64,000 nt of DNA from Megascapheus bottae (lineage: Eukaryota; Chordata; Mammalia; Rodentia; Geomyidae), in assembly GCA_024803745.1 (NCBI GenBank), contig JANJXV010000040.1, forward strand, positions 834,001 through 898,000. Direction: 5' to 3'. A program made the position numbers and the translations under genes. Numbering within the stretch: the first letter of the stretch is position 1; every line of letters begins with the position of its first letter. The notes under the pieces were generated by a model. The model did not search any database and had not been told where the DNA came from. It saw only the letters and a program-made list of their open reading frames with translations. Positions 60,461 to 64,000 of this stretch are shown piece by piece.

Positions 60461-60934
60461 CTAATAGATGGATTTAAAAGACAAAAACAAAATAAAGAAC
60501 AGATGCCATTTGCTCTTGCTCTCCGGGGACAGCGGGTATCTTGAGACCTTCTCAGCAGATGGCGGGATCTATCTCCGTCTCCCAGGAGCTGGTTTTACAT
60601 CTGTGCCTCCTCTTGAGTGGAATAAAACCCCCGTGGTCCTTGCTTCTTTTTGGAGGGGTTTGTGGTTTCTTTTCTTTCAGTTTTTCCTCCGTGCTCCCCC
60701 TCATCATCCTCCTGGTACAGGGAGGTTGGCCTGCGGGTCTGGGGCCTGTTCCCCACACCATCCTCTCTCTTCCTCTTTCTGGTCTGGTCACCGTGTCTCT
60801 GCGGTTAAGAGCCAATTTTGCTGTCTGGTCTCACACCATCAGCAGGGCCCGGGAAGTTCTGGGAAGTGGGGGAGGTGGGGTTCCAGGCAGGGACCCCCCA
60901 ACTCTGTGTTCCCTGGGGCCTCACTGTGATAGAA

Positions 60935-61225
60935 GGAGATGGCTCACGTGTGCCATCCCAGCCACTCGGAAGCTGAGATCTGAGGATCACGGTTCAAAGC
61001 CAGCCCAGGCACGGAAGTCTATGAGACTTTTTTTTTTTGCCAGTCCTAGGCTTGAACTCAGGGCCTAGGCACTGTCCTTGGACTTTCTCAAGGCTAGAGC
61101 TCTACCACTTGAGCCTCAGCACCACTTCTGGCTTTTTCTGTGTATGTGGCACTGAGGAATTGAACCCAGGGCTTCGTGCATGCTAGGCCAGCACTCTACC
61201 ACTAGGCCAAGTTCCCCGCTCTGTA
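60935..61225. mobile_element. Second SINE-in-SINE junction
   Basis: + 7SL-like head 60935-61030 running directly into an inverted IDL-Geo at 61035-61225. The right half of the host is absent. Confidence 0.85.
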
Positions 61226-61719
61226 ATGCTTTTAACAGACTTTTCATTGTTGGACAAAATGAATCCATGCCTTGCTTTCAGGGTCTGCGAAGCGAGCTTC
61301 CTAATTTCTTTTTGGGCGGTCCTGGGATTTGAACTCAAGGCCTGTCACTCACTCAGCTTGCTTACTCTAGTACTAGAGTCCTAGCTCCAGAGTGAAGATC
61401 CAGTCTTCAACTTGACATCTTTAGCTCTGGAAGCTTCCATGCCCGGCTTTGAGCTTCCTGATGGTAGGGTGCTTTCTGAATGGTGAAGGGTGGTCACGTG
61501 TCATGGTAATTACAGAATCCATGGTGTGGAAGACTCCATGTAAACAGGCTTTTCAACACCTACGTCTCCCACGGAGCTGGTTTTGCCCGTGGGATAAATG
61601 TTCAGATTGCCAGCTTGATAGAACGCATATTCCTGACAAAATGAAGAGTAACTAACTGGCTGGGTGGGGAGGGGGCTTCCTGTAAGGCGGGGCGGGGGGT
61701 CTAAACTCCTATTCATTTT

Positions 61720-62585
61720 CTTTTCAAGTCTGGAGTCTTGAACTCAGGGCCTGGGCGCTGTCTCTGAGCTCTTCAGCTCAAGGCCGGCGCTCTACCACTT
61801 GAGCCACAGCGCCACTTGTGGTTTTCTGGTGGTTCATTAGAGATGAGAATCTCATGGACTTTCCTGCCTGGGGTTGGCTTTGAACTGTGATCGTCAGATC
61901 GTAGTCTCCTGAGCAGCTGGGGTGACACGTGGATGAACCACCATACCCGGGCATAGGGTTCATTTTCATGCAGAACTAAGTTTACTTTTCTAGTTTGAGA
62001 AATAGAAACACAGAATTACTGAGGAATTCAAAACAGAGAACAAAGTGGTTTTGTTGGTGGTGGTTTTTTAGACCCGGTCTCCTTTTGTTGGTCGGAAATC
62101 CCTGCCCTCAAGCTCAACTTGTACTCAGTATTGAGGAGCTGGGACTACAGGCGGGTACTACTGTGCCCGGCTTCCACTCTGCCCAGCGTCCATGATAAGA
62201 ACGTACAAGGAGAAATTGTTAGGTGGCATAGTTGGGGGTCTGCGTGTTGGTGAAAACCGAGTTCGTGTGGCCAGTTGTGAAATTGGATTAAGAAGGAAGT
62301 AAGAACCATTGTCAGGGAGGCGTGTGAAAGGTGTTACCCAGATGTGGTATGGGCAACTGGCCACTGGAAACTCACGCCTGTCACCCCAGCTACTCTGGAG
62401 GTTGAGATCTGAGGATTGAGGTTCAAAGCCAGCCCGGGCAGGAAAGTCCATGAGACGCTCATCTCCAAGGAACCGCCAGAAAACCAGGAGTGGAGCTGTG
62501 GTTCAAGAGGTAGAGCGCCAGCTTTGAGCACAGAGAGCTCAGGGACAGGCCCTGAGTTCAAGCCCAAGCCCCAGGACTGGCATAG
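61720..62585. mobile_element. SINE group
   Basis: Inverted copy 61720-61960, diverged inverted fragment 62075-62170, + copy 62355-62585 with a CA-repeat tail. Confidence 0.8.
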
Positions 62586-62596
62586 ACACAGACACA

Positions 62597-62643
<47 letters not shown>
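62586..62643 (+). repeat. (CA)n microsatellite
   Basis: Forms the tail of the preceding SINE. Confidence 0.95.
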
Positions 62644-62647
<4 letters not shown>

Positions 62648-62959
62648 GTACATTTTAAGCCAGATGTAATCTCTTACATAGGTAGAGTTAGGGAGGGGGG
62701 GGAGGGACTTCCTGTGGTGGGAAGGGAGGGACCCTCAGCCCACATCCTTTCTTCTGGTTTCCATCTCTCGGCGGTGTCCTTGGTCACCACTCTACCCGAG
62801 GACGATAGCAAATGCTGCAAGTGCTGTGGTCAGGAGCTGTCTGCTGGCTTGGAGACGCGTTTGCTGGTCTCACTTCCCATTTTAGCCTCCCCATTCCCCA
62901 TCCACAGGCTCCTTCTAGAAAGTTCTCTACCTGTCCCCTGGGCTGTTTTGTGTGTGTGT

Positions 62960-64000
62960 GTTCACGGAAGGCTGGCACGCTACCCTTTGATCATGCTTTT
63001 GGAGGGTGAACTGGACCGTGGCGTCTCATGGCGTGGTCTGCTGGAGCTGGCCTCGAATCGGGAGCCTCCGACCTCAGCCTCCACGAGTCAGCTGGATTGC
63101 AGGCGTCATCGCCGGCTCCCCACACAGACGTGTGTGCATGTCCCCATTTTACAGATGGGGACACTGGGGGGGAAAGAGGCACTGAAGAGTGAGGCTGGGA
63201 CTTTAAACTGGATTGGAGGGTCAGGACTTTCCCTCTTCCTTAATGGTCCACCGATAATGGCTAGATAATGCTACCTGGGATTTTGACCGTGGGTCTGATG
63301 GCCTTGAACTTCTTTGTGGTGGGTCTCCTAATGGAACCTGAAATGGGCTAGGCAAGACCTTTGTTTTGTTTAGTACCTAGAACAAGCCTGGAATGTTCTA
63401 AAAGCCCTGTAAGCGTTTGAGGAGGGGAAGGGGGGGAGGAAGAAGCCGTCAAAATAACAGTCTTGTGGCTTCGTAATGAGTCTCGGGCAGAGGGCCCTAA
63501 GCCACGTGCAAAGCTCTGGGTTTGAGCATTAGTCCTGCAAAGCGCTCACAGCAATCCACACCTGCACATAACCTCATGAAGACTACTTTGGAGCCAGCCA
63601 GGCACCAGTGCCTCAGGCCTGTGAGGCCCCAGCCACTCTGGAGGCTGAGATCTGAGGACTGCCATTCAGAGCCAGCCCGGAGAGACCAGCCCAGCAAACT
63701 CCACAATTCGCCTGCAGAAAGCTAGAAGTGGGGGGCCAAACCAGAGCCTGTGACCCTGGGTTCAAGCCCTGGGATCTGATCCTCACATACAGAAAAGAAA
63801 AAGAGAGGGTTTGTGGTGGTGGTGGTGGATCATGCAACTTGAACTCTGGGCCTGGGCGCTGTCCCTGAGCTCTTCAGCTCAAGGCTACTGTCCTACCCAT
63901 GGAGCCCCACTTCCGGTTTTCTGGTGGTTAACTGGAGGTAGGAGTCTTGGGGTTTTTACTGTCCGGGCTGGCTTCGAACCACCATCCTCAGATCTCAGCC
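62960..64000. mobile_element. SINEs at the window end
   Basis: Inverted fragment 62960-63115, + copy 63600-63790, inverted copy 63825-64000 cut off by the window edge. Confidence 0.75.
63138..63180 (-). mobile_element. MIR relic
   Basis: CCCCATTTTACAGATGGGGA followed by CACTGGGG matches an inverted MIR core. Confidence 0.65.

Larger units (their letters stand above)
56036..64000. other. Intergenic region downstream of ACRBP
   Basis: About 8 kb of SINEs and simple repeats with unique islands at about 57420-57710, 60460-60930 and 63240-63480. No coding exon was recognised. Confidence 0.7.

Noticed and set aside
62714..63268. 184-codon frame near the window end
   Set aside because: It crosses an inverted SINE and a MIR relic and shows no family resemblance.

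Overview
The window is mammalian nuclear DNA from a rodent, most likely a geomyoid such as a pocket mouse, kangaroo rat or pocket gopher. It is packed with two tRNA- and 7SL-like dimeric SINEs that share one right-hand module. The ID-headed type matches the published description of IDL-Geo, a SINE restricted to Geomyoidea. Introns have normal GT-AG borders, and CpG islands, MIR relics, an old L1 piece and many microsatellites are present. No prokaryotic features, CRISPR arrays or intact viral genes were seen.

Four protein genes lie on the + strand in the order PIANP, ZNF384, ING4, ACRBP. This is the gene order of human 12p13.31. I spliced each coding region by hand, and each total is an exact multiple of three: PIANP 292 aa, ZNF384 565 aa, ING4 249 aa (if one GC donor is used) and ACRBP 566 aa.

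Layout: 1-2105 holds SINEs and an L1 ORF2 relic. A composite minisatellite (about 2.43-3.44 kb) runs into the PIANP CpG island, and PIANP coding exons lie at 5.0-7.7 kb with a poly(A) signal at 8.84 kb. Intergenic SINEs with two short regulatory-looking islands fill 8.9-15.0 kb. ZNF384 runs from its CpG island (15.0-16.3 kb) through a SINE-filled first intron to coding exons at 24.2-34.7 kb, with a poly(A) signal at 35.79 kb. ING4 runs from 38.3 to 45.5 kb with a 27-bp minisatellite in intron 1. A 61-bp GC-box minisatellite (45.84-47.16 kb) separates ING4 from ACRBP, which occupies 47.3-56.0 kb. The rest (56-64 kb) is repeat-rich intergenic DNA, where the syntenic neighbour LPAR5 would be expected further downstream.

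The genes are not a functional operon. PIANP is a neural membrane ligand, ZNF384 a zinc-finger transcription factor, ING4 a PHD-finger subunit of a histone acetyltransferase complex and ACRBP a sperm acrosomal protein. The most notable features are four GC-rich minisatellites placed at promoters or just inside genes, a ZNF384 exon duplication with no silent differences over 152 nt, an ING4 exon-4 donor that is GC rather than GT, 21-bp phased ETS motifs in the ING4 promoter, and an ACRBP intron 5 that could give an intron-retention isoform. I found no convincing new multi-gene system.
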